NCBI GenBank assembly: GCA_020726505.1 | Contig: JAHLEZ010000005.1 | Coordinates: 1,240,001-1,304,000 of the forward strand | Source of the DNA: Leptodontidium sp. MPI-SDFR-AT-0119 | Lineage: Eukaryota; Ascomycota; Leotiomycetes; Helotiales; Leptodontidiaceae | Direction of reading: 5' to 3' | Length of the DNA stretch: 64,000 nt | Shown here: in pieces, positions 1 to 12,291 of the stretch | How the letters are laid out: each line of letters begins with the position of its first letter | How positions within the stretch are numbered: position 1 is the first letter of the stretch | The notes under the pieces: generated by a model | The model's database searches: none | Told to the model about the DNA's origin: nothing | Seen by the model: only the letters and a program-made list of their open reading frames with translations | Translations under genes and position numbers: made by a program

Positions 1-3000
1 AGGAATTCTCTGTGGACGATGATGTGACGGAAATAGAGGACGACTTGGCCACAAGCCGACACAGTGCTACTGGATTTGGTTCTGTACGGCATCAACCTTC
101 AACCATACGGCGGCGGCCAAATGCTCAACCTACCTTACCAAGAGTAGACTCGTCTCGTGGTGGAGAAGAAGAGGCAGAGGCTGAAGCGGAAGCTGAGGCC
201 GCAAGTGTAGCTGGGGATAGGGTACCGGAAGATAATGCTAGCGAATCTGGCGAGGAGGGCACAGTCCGAGATGTGGATGACATAGCCCCAGATGAAGACG
301 AGGACGACGACTTGAGCGACGCTGAAAGCTTCACGTTAAAGGATCGCCAGGAAGCTATAAACGAAACCCATCCCTTCGGTATCCGTATTTGGAAGCCTGC
401 GCTTTATAAAAAGAATCGATCGGTACAAAAGACTGCAGAGGGCGACATCCACTCCTCTCCAGGTGGCAGGGTCAACAAGTGGTTACTGTTCTTCAACATC
501 CTTTGGACGATATGGTTCGGTTGGTGGCTTGCTCTCATAGCCTTTATTGGTGCTGTGGTCTGTTTCATCTTCGGAGCTGCTCCCAGTGCGATCGAATACG
601 GTCGGGTTCTGTGGGGTGTTTCTGGTTATCTGTTCTACCCATTCGGCAAATTCGTCAGACTAGAACAAGATGAAGCTTATGCCGAAGAAGACGAGGGTGA
701 AGGACGCAGCATTACAGAGTACGAACAATGGCAGAGTGGTGATATTGAGGACGGTCGACTTTTCTTCGGCCCGCAAGGCAGCCGATCCATTGTTGGTCGC
801 TCACGAAGGAGTATCGACTCTCTCGCAAGCGAGAACGACAGTCTCCTGGGTCGATCCGGAAGACGATCAGTTAGAGAGAGTTCTGAACGTCCATTAAAAC
901 GCAGACTTTTCGGCAGAGGCGAGTGGAACACGGGCCGTGTCATCTTCTTCCTGTTCTTTTACGGGCTCATCACACCAATGTTGTTCCTCGTCTCGGGCAT
1001 ATGTTGGTTCCTTGTCTTCTGGATCCCCATGGGCAAAGTTACTATGTTACTGTTCTACCATCTCCGACGACATCCATTGGCGCTCTCATTCCAATCCGAC
1101 TCTGACTACTCCCGTGGTGCTATTCCAAACTCATCCATCCTGCTTTGTACCTACCGTGCTGTGGGAATCAAGTATTGGAAATACACTGTTGACGGAACCA
1201 ACATCTTTCTTATCAATCTCATGGGCGTGGTACTCTTTGTTATTTTCGACTACTGGGTCCTCGTGGAAACTCTCCACTGGGAAAACTTGACGATCACTGG
1301 ACCACCATTCCTCTTCACAGCAGCCTTGGCTTCGATCATTCCATTGGCTTACTTTATTGGTCAAGCTGTTGCATCTATTTCTGCTCAATCTTCTATGGGT
1401 CTCGGTGCGGCCATCAACGCTTTCTTCTCGACACTTGTAGAGGTCTTCCTTTACTGTGTAGCCTTAAAGCAAGGAAAGGGCCAACTCGTTGAAGGAAGTA
1501 TTATTGGAAGCATATTCGCTGGTATTCTATTCCTCCCAGGACTTTCCATGTGCTTTGGTGCGATCAAGCGGAAGACTCAACGATTCAACGCCAAATCAGC
1601 TGGCGTTACCTCTACAATGCTCCTGTTCGCAGTCATTGCTGCATTTGGACCAACACTATTCTACCAGATATACGGAACTGTAAGTCACCCTTCTACCGTT
1701 AATTATACTACAGCTAATCATCCCTCAGCACGAACTCAACTGCTTGAGCTGCGTAGACAACAACGATAATTCACCAAGCCGTGATTGTCGTCGCTGCTAT
1801 TTCTCCCAAGTTCCAGCTCTAGACGACCGATTCTACCTCGAAGCTGTCCGACCCTACTGCTGGTTTGCCGCTGTTCTTCTATTCCTCTCGTATATCATTG
1901 GATTGTGGTTCACCTTGAGAACACATGCTGCAGTCATCTGGAACAACGAAGTGGACGAAAAGAAAGCACCAGAGGGTCAAAACATGACTGGGCATCAGCA
2001 ACCGTTTGGTGGTGCGCCCCATGGACGACTCCAGAGACATGGCAGTACCCAGAACAGCTCCGCCGAAGCCCATGGAGCTGAGATTTGCGACTCCCAGCTT
2101 TACAAACGCATCCTTGGTCAATCACTTAAACAAGTCGGGCTTGGTCCACGTGAAGGAAGTCGACACAATTCTGTCAATGAAACAACCGCATCTGGAGCTA
2201 ATGGTGCAGCCCAAACACTTCACCTTCCTCCTCCAAAGAGCAGTGGCGCAGACAGTGCCAGGTCTGAGGTCCATATTCCAGGGTTCACTGAGGCACAAAA
2301 TACCAATCTGGTTCGCGAGGTTGCTGAAATGGCAGCCACTGCAGCCACAATTGCGGCTAAGAATGCCACCAAGGCTCCTCGACGAACATCTACCCTAGCC
2401 AACATGCCCACTTCAGCATCTCTAAACAAGCCACCGGCGCTAAGAACGGGAGTTGTCCATGACACTGAACAGCCTGTACCAGCTGATGCTCATGAAGGAG
2501 GTGGACACGACGCACCAAATTGGAGTAGAGTTAAGAGTTCCATCATTTTGTGTGGAGCCACTGTGCTTTACGCACTTATTGCGGAGATTCTGGTCAACAC
2601 TGTGGACGTCGTCCTGACTAATGTTGCCATTGATGAGAAGTTCTTGGGAATCACCTTGTTTGCTCTTGTTCCGAACACCACCGAATTCCTGGTAAGCCCC
2701 ACTCTATCCTTGTCACTTTTTGCTCTCTAACCTTCGATCAGAACGCTATATCATTTGCCATGAATGGTAACATTGCCCTATCTATGGAAATCGGATCTGC
2801 CTACGCCCTCCAGGTGTGCCTACTTCAAATCCCGGCTCTGGTCCTATTCAGCGCTATCAATGCAAACACCCTCATCGGACCTGAATACACCTTCAGTCTC
2901 ATCTTCCCACAATGGGATATGGTCACCGTCATCCTCTGTGTTTTCCTACTCAGCTACATGTACGGCGAAGGAAAGAGCAACTACTTTAAGGGCTCCATCC

Positions 3001-3155
3001 TCCTCCTCAGCTACCTAGTCGTCATCGTCGGCTTCTACTTCTCAGGCATGACAGACCTCGAGGCCATGGGAATGAGCCGTTTCGACATCATGGAAGCTGG
3101 AGGAAGCTTCAAGACCATCGGCAGAGGCCGGACCGGTAACGCATTCCAACAGTAA
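1..3155 (+). CDS. VNX1: VNX1-like vacuolar cation/H+ antiporter (CaCA family), 5' partial
   Basis: Member of the Ca2+/cation antiporter (CAX) family of the VNX1 type, expected to exchange Na+/K+ (possibly Ca2+) for H+ across the vacuolar membrane. Three exons are visible: 1-1679, 1729-2691 and 2742-3155, with introns 1680-1728 and 2692-2741, both phase 0. The frame is open to the left edge and the first visible start-like codon is GTG at 12, so the true start lies outside. The acidic, Arg-rich N-terminal region is followed by a YccF-like membrane pair (around 480-660) and a further membrane block (around 940-1075), an arrangement typical of VNX1. The first exchanger half is in 1300-1680, with PGLSMCFGAIKRKTQRFN near its end. 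The second half holds the family signature PNTTEFLNAISFAMNGNIA across the second intron, which supports the splice sites. A long Ala/Ser-rich loop separates the halves. The substrate is inferred from the family. Confidence 0.88.
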
Positions 3156-4569
3156 TGGACGGAATGGAACGAGTACATATGTACACTCCACCCGCCGTTC
3201 ATGTATCCTTCTCTCATTTGAGCGCTGGCGTTTGGGAGATCTTGCTGAGCGCTCTTCTGTTTTGTTATCTTTGTAGATACCAGTCCTTTTTCTTTGCTGC
3301 ACAAATTATCTTTTCCCTTTTATCGCTGCCGCCGGGATTAGATCACGTCCGTCTGAAGGTGCATATGTATGATAGAATGGGTTGCATTAGGTATGGGAGG
3401 GATTAAAATTAATTTGAGTGCGCTTTTTCTACCTTATCTTACTTGATTTGACGTCAACGTTTGATGTCGTATTTTGTGCTTTATTTGAGTTTGAGTAGTG
3501 TCTTCACGGAAGCCTCTTTCGTTGGGGCGTATCTCCCCCTGTAGTGTAACATCGCCAATCTTTGTTGATTTACCTGGGTCATGTCATGAATCACATACAA
3601 TATCATCTGAAAGAATAAGATTATATCTCCACGTTTGGAAAAGGGCTCTTATAACTCTTACAGTAGCTCCAGCCTCTTGGAGGCTATCTCGCTTTCGTGC
3701 CGCATAGGCAATCTCTGTCATTTCTCTCCTATTATGATATATTTCTTAGACACGGTTTTTCTCTTCGCGTCTGAACAAGATCCTGACATCTCAGTGTTGT
3801 AGCTTCAAATTTAATTCATATGAGCTCATCCATCTTGCCTCTCAGTAGTCCAATGATAATTACTTCTGAGGCATATGCAGTTCACCTCTGTCTGGTATGA
3901 ACAGCATTCTTCTCAGCGTCAACAGTACAGTTTGTGAATCACTTTATATTCTATCCCATCTTCCCGTCAAGAGCTCTATCTCCCTCCATAGGCATATATA
4001 TCTGGAGATAATTATGGAGATAGCAAGCGTCGAGCTCATCCCAGTCTGGTGTTGTATTCCCGGAGATAAAAGATTATCGCCGAACACACACACGCACACA
4101 CACTTTCGAGTTAGCGAATTAGCTTGGGTCTAAGAAGTGCCGCTGCCGCTCCAGACTATTCAGATAGCCGAATGTCAACGCCCCGAGGTGTGTATTGATT
4201 GGTGCGCGGGAAGGGATGCACTGGGGTCTTTTCTTAGTCGAGTTGATAGTTGGGTTGAATACCTCACGCTACCAAAAGTTGAAAGCTGCATGCATCATAG
4301 GGGATCTTAATGACGTTTTGTTGTTGGAGGGGGTGGTTAATGCCGATGAATTTCCAGAGGAGTGGAGGTAGACGGGGAGGGAGAGGTATAAAGATAAGAA
4401 CACCTCATTCACCTAGGTATCTTCCCACTTCTGCTTCTCTCTCTTCTTTAAGTTTTTCAACTAAAATTGGAGAAGAAAAGATTCCGAGGCAGCATTTCTG
4501 GAACTCTTGAACGCTTAAACGCTAGTTGAGAACGGAATCAAGAATAGGTATTTCTAATTGATAGACAAG
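3156..4569. other. Intergenic region: VNX1-like 3' side and reductase promoter
   Basis: No gene recognised. The left part is the 3' side of the antiporter gene. The right part carries a TATA-like box and a CT-rich stretch (about 4430-4455) just before the reductase gene. A short CA-rich run lies at about 4084-4102. Confidence 0.6.
4387..4398 (+). promoter_or_regulatory. TATA-like box followed by a GATA motif
   Basis: TATAAA at 4387-4392 runs directly into GATAAG at 4393-4398. This lies about 180 bases before the ATG at 4570, and a pyrimidine-rich stretch typical of fungal start sites follows at about 4430-4455. Its role as the promoter of the reductase gene is inferred from position only. 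Confidence 0.35.
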
Positions 4570-5746
4570 ATGACGAAAGTTCTCCTTACAGGTACGTATT
4601 TTCTTTCGTCCGCGATACTGAAGTTTTTGTCCTGGGAAACTTTCATTACCCCTCCATTACCCCACTATCGCCTCAGAAAGACCACAATACGTGTCTCAAC
4701 ACAACACCACAACATAAAAAATACTATACTGACTATAACACAACCGAACAGGCGGTAGCGGTTTCATCGCCGCCCACGTCCTCGACATCCTCCTCAAACG
4801 TGGGCACACCGTAATCACCACCGTCCGCAGCCAAGCCAAAGCAGACAAGATCCAATCGGCGCACCCCACGGCGGGAGCCGCGCTCTCCTTCAAGATAGTA
4901 GAAGACATCGCCGTAGAAGGCGCCTTCGACGAAGCCGTCAAGATCGACGGTCTCGAAGCCGTGATCCACACCGCCTCCCCCTTCCACTTCAACGTGACAG
5001 ACACTAAGAAAGACCTCCTCGACCCGGCCATCAACGGCACCAAGGGCGTCCTCGCAGCAATAAAGAAGAACGCTCCATCCGTCAAGAGAGTTGTAATCAC
5101 GTCCTCCTTCGCGAGTATCCTCGATGCAGGCAAAGGCACCGCGCCGGGCTACACGTACAGCGAGAAAGACTGGAATCCCGTGACGGAAGAGCAAGCCGTG
5201 CAGGATCCCAGCTCGGGCTATCGAGCATCCAAGACATTCGCTGAGAAAGCAGCTTGGAAGTTCGTCGAGGATGAGAAACCTAATTTCACTCTCGCGACGT
5301 TATGTCCACCTCTGGTATTAGGTCCGATCGTGCATTACATGAACGATCTCTCAGCTCTAAACACGTCCAATCAACGCGTGCGCAACCTCATCACGGGACA
5401 GAACAAGGACGCCATCCCAGACACGGGCGTGTACATCTTCACCGACGTGCGAGACCTGGCACTGGGCCATGTGAAGGCCATGGAACTGCCCGAGGCGGGC
5501 GGGAAGCGCTTCTTCTTCACCGAGGGGTATTTCAGCAACAAGCAGATCTGCGAGATCGTCAGGAAGAACTTCCCCGAATATAGAGAGCAGTTGCCCGCCG
5601 AAGGGGTCAAGGGTGGTGATTTCCCCGAGGGGGGCGTTTATGGGTTTGACAATTCGAGGGCGAGGGAGGTGCTGGGTGTTGAGTTTAGGGGCTTGGAGGC
5701 GAGTATTGTGGATTTGGTTAAGAGTTTGAAGGATGTTGGTGCTTAG
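4570..5746 (+). CDS. NAD(P)-dependent extended SDR reductase (GRE2/dihydroflavonol-reductase-like)
   Basis: Extended short-chain dehydrogenase/reductase of 338 aa, related to yeast Gre2 (methylglyoxal/carbonyl reductase) and plant dihydroflavonol/cinnamoyl-CoA reductases; a soluble cytosolic enzyme by family. The first exon is only 22 nt (4570-4591). The intron is 4592-4751 and exon 2 is 4752-5746. Joining them rebuilds the N-terminal nucleotide-binding motif TGGSGFIA, which proves the small exon is needed. Further support comes from the strand motif HTASPFHFNV, the serine in ITSSFASIL and the catalytic YRASK (YxxxK) motif. The length fits the family. The substrate cannot be told from the sequence. 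The next gene is convergent, with a gap of about 1 kb. Confidence 0.9.
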
Positions 5747-6738
5747 GTTTGGGGTTGGAGGAGAGGAGAGGAGATGAGGAAGTGGTGGTGGAGATGCTAG
5801 AAGTTAGATCGAGGAGCCTTAGACAGACTTGAAAATAGACTACTATTCATATGAATATTTCGTAAATGAGTCATGACATGACTGCAAGAGAAGGAACAAA
5901 AATTGGTGGTCTTGTTAGTCTTTATATATCTCCTTGCCATGGGGTACAACACGAGCTCTAAGGCTTACATCTATTCTCGAGCTTGAATTTTGATAAGCTG
6001 TGGATATCAAAGAGGGGCAGAATCGAGGCTATTCCATTGCTCAAGGTAGACTACTATCCCAATCTCTTGACCAGATTTTATAACATACATACCCACCCTC
6101 CCACCAAAAATCTCAAATCACAAGAACCCCATCACATCACACATATTCAGACATACACAAGACAGGATCTTTCGATCTCGAAACTACACACCAAAGGCAT
6201 AGCTATCGAACGATTTCGATAAATCAATTGCAGAGCATCAAAGCAAAACGCCTGGTATATTCCCCCATCCTAGCCATTCCAGCCATTCCAGCCACCCTCA
6301 ACCCAACCCCATCCCATCCCAATCCCAGTCCTATGCCACCTGGCTTTAACCACTCTCCCCGAGTCCCGCTCTCTCCACATTCGAGACTGCCCATTATCGT
6401 CATCTTCATCATTCATCAAATATTCATATCGCATAACCATCACTTTCGTATATCCATCCCTCCATCCCTTCCTCCAACCAACCGTTCATCAACCCCTATC
6501 ACTAAGCGAAGTGAGCCGAGAAATGGCCACCTCACCTCATCAAAGCCAGTCAATCAACCACTGAGCAGCCCGCTACGAATCCCCCTCATAGCTCTCCCCA
6601 TCAATGAGAATAACAACATTAAGGCACGCAGCATACGCTTCACGTATAGCACACGCCATGCTAAGTAATCTCATCAGCACTCTTTATCCCGATCTGCAAT
6701 TTGAAAATGGAAAGATCAAGAGAAGAAGCGGGGGGAAC
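5747..6738. other. Intergenic region between convergent genes
   Basis: No gene recognised. The segment 6240-6600 is C/T-rich on the plus strand and gives a low-complexity Pro/Ser/His reading frame with no family resemblance. It contains the 3' ends of the reductase and of the minus-strand gene that follows. On the minus strand, GTGAGT at the end of that gene and a good acceptor about 50 bases further on could form a 3' UTR intron. Confidence 0.5.
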
Positions 6739-9289
6739 TCACCACGTCCTCTCCACATCCGCAACAACAGCGCTCAATCCCCAATGACTGCACCACGCCC
6801 TAGCTAAGACCTCATTATCCTTAACGCCAAACGCTTCAACCACAAGAACTTTCTCCTCGTCTTCATCTTCGTCTGGCTTTCTTTCCGATCCGCCTGCTCC
6901 TCCTGTGCGCGAGGGACTACTACCACTACTTCCTGGGTTGATGTTCATATTCAGACCGCCCCAATCTCTGACTGTGAGAAGTTCATCGATCTTAACAGCT
7001 TGATAAACGTAATCGAAAAAGAGAGGGTGAGGACCGCGCGAACAGGGGTATGCGGATATGAAAGAGACGTCGTATGAGAGGCGGAGCGGCCAGGATTTAC
7101 CGTCGATGGCGAATTGGACGGCTGCATCGTAGGTGAGAGGTTTACCTATATCCTTGCTCGGCTCTGTCGAAGTATCTTTGGAGGAAGATGGAGAGTGTGA
7201 GGGTGATGAGGGGATGGGCGTTGTGTTGATAGGTTTTAAAGCCAGCTTCTCGATTCGGATTGTGTTTACGATCGAGTAAGGGTCATGATCAGGAAGGAGG
7301 CTGGGTAGTGATAAAGTCAGCAAATGCAACATTAGGGGGTTTTTGAGAAAATAATAAGACATGTATTCAAGAAATCCGAAGATTTTTGAAACATCCAAAA
7401 AGAGAACTGTGGGCTTGCCCTGTACCTACAGTTGATATTCAGAAACGGGGTATCTGTCAGACGGAGGGCCCAGACAATCAGATCTCTCAGTCATACTCTC
7501 AATATCGCTAACCGTAAGACGCTGTCTCGGCCTCCTCTGTCGTATCCTCGCTATCTGTATCCTGGATAGATCAGGAGCCGGTCGCGCTGGGCCGATCCAT
7601 CCTCCTATCTCTCGACAAGTTGGAGCAAGCACTTTACCAATAATGGATGTTGCTGACCAATACGTGTGGCTCCGATACTGGAATCCGCTGTGTGGATGCA
7701 TGTGCGTAAGTGCTGCTAGCGCATTACCACCTGCATCGTTGTCACAGTCGATGAGTGAATTCATGATCAGCCATGGCAGAGTTGGCCCAGGTAATATCAT
7801 GCCCGTGAAATATGACATGGTATCCGAAGACCGGTCTTCGAGAGGTACATCATCTACATCTCGTTCTTTGAGGACTTCATCCACTTTAGCTAGGTTGGGC
7901 CATTTCATAGCTCTGGCGAATTTTCGGAGGGCTTTGACTTGTGATTTTTTCGAATGGAGTTGGAATCGGACTGTCGAGAATCAGCTAGGTCCAAGTACAG
8001 TACATTTTACTTAAATGAGATAAAACTTACTCTGCTGTGGATTCTCCCCCGTCGAGAATTTCTGAATACTCATACACTCTCTCCACCTCCTAACCAGGGC
8101 CAAATCCCACCTGATACACGGAGGCAGCTGGCTCAACAGCTTCTCTTTGGCAAACTCCGCATGCTGTTTCGAATGAATACGCAGGTACAGCTCCATACTC
8201 AGTAACAGTTGGTGAAAGAACAGCTTATACCGTCCTTGTTCCGTGTACGTAGCATTAGCGAAGAACTTCGCAACGACCTGATTCTCCGGCCTGCTGAAAT
8301 CGATCCATTCCCGTCGTGACAATACGACTATCAGGTCAGAGATCTGCTTCTCCATAGCTTTGTGCGGCGCTAGGATCCGGTCTGGGTCGCGGAGGAGGTT
8401 CCGGTACAGATTCTTGTACATCAGACCTTCATAGTCTTCTTCGAATCCGCCCTCTAAATAGATAAGTCGTTCGAGAATAGTGGAAAGTTCCACCTCTCTA
8501 GGTACAACACCTGGGTCCCGTAGTTCGATAGGTGGGTTCATCCTGCTTGACAGACTGACCCAGTGATTCAAGGTAATAGTACCCGCTCTTGCTCCATTGC
8601 AGAAAGCCATACTAGGCTGTTCCAGTGTCTCCCAAGGATTTGTAGCCCTCTCTAAACCCTGAAGTCTCAACGAGTTCGCAGCGAAAGCTTCGGTGTAAAT
8701 CTGCCCAACATCTGTACCCACCCCACCATTCCCAACACACGTCGCGTAAAGGTTATAGTACTCGTCTGCGGCGTGTGGGATCGATTGCTTGACGCCCTTG
8801 AAGACAGGCACGCCCGAGGCAATCAGTTCCATAGCTTTGCCCTGCGAAAGCGATTCATAGCGGGTGTATCCAGGAGGCGGCCATTCCGTCAGCGGTTGGG
8901 GAGCAGGTATGGGGCTCGCACGAATAGAAGCAGACGCCGAGGTTCTGGCTCCTCTAGATGTCCTTCTGTGAGTGCTGCCATGTTCAGATTTCGTGTGTGG
9001 GGAGTGGGAGCTATGTGAGCGTTCGTGATGGTGATGTCGATTAGGATCGCGCTCGCGACGGTGTCGGCGCCCTTTGCGGTCTTTATCCCTCTCCCTATCC
9101 TTCTCTCTATCTTTATCCTGTTGAAAATTAGTATCGGCATCAACAACGAAGAGTATCGTAGAATGGAGCCGTCGAGCGCATTGATGACGTGGGGGAGTGA
9201 GGGGCACACACGATTTTCGACTCTGTAGGCTGGTCTGAAGTACTGCGACTTCTAAAGAGGCCGAGGATCTTTCGTTTGGCTTCGCTCAT
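6739..9289 (-). CDS. Conserved fungal protein of unknown function (four-exon model)
   Basis: I do not recognise the family. Best model: exon 1 9212-9289 (ATG at 9289), exon 2 8031-9117, exon 3 7513-7970, exon 4 6739-7425, about 769 aa. Introns 9118-9211 and 7971-8030 are well supported by donor, acceptor and phase. The third junction is less certain. Exons 3 and 4 lie in the same frame, separated by a TAG at 7426-7428. An in-frame 87-nt intron (donor GTTAGC at 7512, acceptor CTGTAG) removes the stop; a donor GTATGA near 7493 with a later acceptor also fits. The protein starts with a short basic segment, then a Lys/Arg/Asp/Glu repeat (DKDREKDRERDKDRKG) and a His/Ser-rich stretch. A long, probably helical, middle region follows, and the C-terminal part has an acidic run (KPDEDEDEEK). 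There is no signal peptide or clear membrane segment. Confidence 0.65.
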
Positions 9290-9864
9290 GGTGGGCAGTC
9301 CTATTCATATTCGAATTATCGAGGAATCGCGGGTGATGTACTGGTGTTTATTTCTGGTGAGTTGCGAGCGGTCTTCGGGTTGCCGCGTCGGTGGTGCGAG
9401 GCTGAGCAGGATATTCGGTGTCTCAGAACCTCCTGGAGCCTAGAGACGATGATTGATTGTGGGGTTTCGTATTTCGACTGGGAGCGAAGGTTGGGAAATT
9501 TCAGAAGGGTGATAGAGTTTCGGATTCGTTTCCTTGATATGTGCGGTTGTTCGTTGTTAATATCACGAAGTGGCACATGGCACATGTCACATCAGTCTCG
9601 GATCAGCCTCGTGGGAAACGTGCACTGTGCCAAGAGATCCGCGCAGGGGTGTCATTGAGTTCCAAGCAACTCATGTGGGAAATATCCATCCCATAGAATT
9701 AGTACACAGGCTTTTGACGGATTTAGATTTGAGAGCAAAATTGCTAACTAGCTAGGCTTTTCCCGCTGTGTTACATATGTACTGATTGGCCCTCTGCAAC
9801 CTACATGTACTCCTTGCACGTTTCTGCATCCAAAAGTCCAAAAACTCTGTACACTTCACTACCG
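9290..9864. other. Intergenic region, promoter side of the unknown minus-strand gene
   Basis: No gene recognised. A run of CACATG/CATGTG-type hexamers lies at about 9565-9590. The rest is unremarkable and includes the 3' side of VTC2. Confidence 0.5.
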
Positions 9865-12291
9865 TTATAACAGCTCAACCTTCACTTGCATATCCTGCGG
9901 TGTTGTGGCTATGACTGTAACGTTGCCATGCACAGGCTCATTAAGCCTCTCCATAGCAGCATGGTACTAAAGTTTATTAGTTTGAATAATACAAGCTCCG
10001 AAATATATCTTACCTGGAAATAGAAGTTCAGAATGAGGGACATCATCAAAGCGAAACTGACAACCATTGGTCCAATCATGTTATCGAAGTCCTTTCCACT
10101 TCTCTCCACAATCATGTTTCTTCGAACTCGGTGCATGACGGTACCCCAAACGCCCGCAAAGATAGCAATAGCCAGGTATATGAATCCAAAAATCTCAGCA
10201 ACTCTGTTCTGGCCAGCTGTATTGTACAGTGAGACGGCAAGGACACCAAGGAGAACGCAGATGTGCTGCCATTTCAAAAAGGTTCTCTCGTTCGCAAGCC
10301 AAACCTTAGGTTCGACTTGTAGAGGTCCCGAATCCTTGATAAGTTGTGTAGGCTTCGTGACACCAGGAGGCAAGACAACATTTCGTTCTCGTCGTGCTTG
10401 AGCATATCGAGACAGTGAGAAGGATGGGAACATCGAGGACATGGTACCATATGCACCAATATTGCCGCCCTCTCCATCGTCGCCATCACCTTCTTCCTCG
10501 ATATTGTCTTCCGTGTGAGATTTGCTCTGGCCACTGAAATCTGACCTCTTGCCAGCCCGCTCCTCGGCGGCCATGCGTTCTGCCATGTATGATTTGCCAA
10601 GTGGCGAGCTTACGGCAGCTTTGAAGCTGGAAGCAGCCCTGGGGGTAGCTCCGAGCAAGCTGCCAACGACCTGCTCATTCTCCCGTCTCTTCGCCTTCCT
10701 CTCTTCTTCTTCGTCAAACGCGGCTTGGGGATCCTTTCGAATATCGGTCTCGAGTTCACTGAGCCAGAAAGGTAAATTGTTGACGTTGTCTTCGAACAAA
10801 GAGGCAACTCCGTGGACGAATTTCGAGAATCGAGGTGCCTTGTGTACTAGATGTGACGCCATTAAGTCCTCAACCCACTGTGGATGCTTCTTAGCAACTT
10901 CCTCCTTGACCTTGATCTCAAGAATGGAGTATGGGAATCTGGATATCTCGCCCTTGTTGACATTTGTGAAGGGGTAAACCATAGCTCCCTCGTCGACGTC
11001 AAGTCGGTGCCAGTTTTCGGGATTCCGGCATGGCCTATCTGGGTCGATAGCATCCTCTCTAATGAAAGCCAGGCAGGTATCGATTGATATTCTGACCTTG
11101 TCATCCAAAGGCTTCTGGAAGGCCGTTCTGGTGTAATTTGCTCGAAGTATTGGCTGCAGCTCCTTTTCGATGATGAATTTTTGGATGTCCGTAACCGTTT
11201 CTCTAAACTCCTGGATCTTGGCTTCTGGTTGACCCTGGCGTTCCATTTTCGCAATAGCCTTCTCCATCCTGTACTCTCCTCTGATGAACGCCTGTATGTA
11301 TTTCTCCTTGATCGCAAACTTGCGCTCCTCGCTGGTTCCATTTTCGTGGATCATTTTCTTCTCGATCACAAACTCGGGACCTGATTTAAACTGTCCGAAC
11401 CACCGGATCCGGAGTGAGGAAGCATCGACTTGACGATCGACCTTCTGGTTATACAAGGAGAATTCTGGATTATCGAAGTAGAGTGAGTTAAGAGTCGGAT
11501 CGCCTTGGCTCTCAAGGTCTTTCGCAGATTGTTCGCTGTACACGAGGACTGGAAGTCGACGAAGGATGTAGGTCTTGACCTCTAGTAGATTGTCAGGGTG
11601 AACCCAGACTGATATTTTGTCAGCAATAGAGCATCGAAATAAGCAGTGGGCACTTACATTTGTAGGCAGTGTACCTCTCCCCATTCTGGATCTGCGATTG
11701 GGCATCCGAGGCCGAAGCTTCCGGTGCAGGCTCCGTCTCATCAAGCTGCTGTCTCACTGCATAATACATGATTGACAACTTGTTCAACAACGGCGAATAT
11801 CCCGACTCCGTATTGAACGGTCTCTTGGATAGGGTCATCATCATCATGGGCCGAATCTTGTAGTTGTTGCCCCTCTTCCGATCGTGCTTCTTGACAATCT
11901 TCAAGAACGCCGTGTAATTGATGTTGCTGTACTTCTTCAGCTCCTTCGTTTCGTTGATTATCTCGTCCAGCTCGCCTTCGATCTCCTTGAATCGGGCAAC
12001 CGTGATGTCGCCCTTCTTCGCGTTGCCATCTTCGGGAACCAGGTCTTTCAGCTTGTCGGTGCAGGCATTGGCTCGCTGCTCAAGGCTCTTGAAGGTCTCT
12101 TGCTGGAAGGCAGCGACCTTCTCGAGTTGCACGTTTAGGATCTCGTCGCAGAATTGGCTCTCGTCGGTTTCGGTCCATTTCGAATCCTCATCTTCGTTCT
12201 CTCGCAGCAGGCTCTTCAGCTTCGCATAGTCCATGTATTGACCCTTCCATTTCGGATAGGTCGAGTTCCGCAACTTCTTGCCGAAACGCAT
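9865..12291 (-). CDS. VTC2: Vacuolar transporter chaperone subunit 2 (SPX-VTC-DUF202)
   Basis: Subunit of the VTC complex, which makes polyphosphate from ATP and moves it into the vacuole. Exons: 11658-12291, 10014-11608 and 9865-9966; introns 49 and 47 nt; 776 aa. The SPX domain (about 1-170) begins MRFGKKLRNSTYPKWKGQY and has the Lys-rich inositol-pyrophosphate site FLKIVKKHDRKRG. The tunnel domain (about 210-510) follows, with the first intron splitting FWVHPDNLLEVK, then an acidic linker, and three C-terminal membrane segments of DUF202 type. The start and the segment LPPGVTKPTQLIKDSGP match yeast Vtc2/Vtc3 rather than Vtc4. Unusually for that class, most basic active-site residues are present: LRIRW, EKK, KEK, RVSI-type KVRISIDT, FIRED and LEIKVK. 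It could act as a regulatory subunit that keeps a near-complete active site. Confidence 0.92.

Noticed and set aside
6228..6668. 146-codon plus-strand frame between the reductase and the unknown gene
   Set aside because: Low-complexity Pro/Ser/His composition from C/T-rich DNA, no start with context and no homology.
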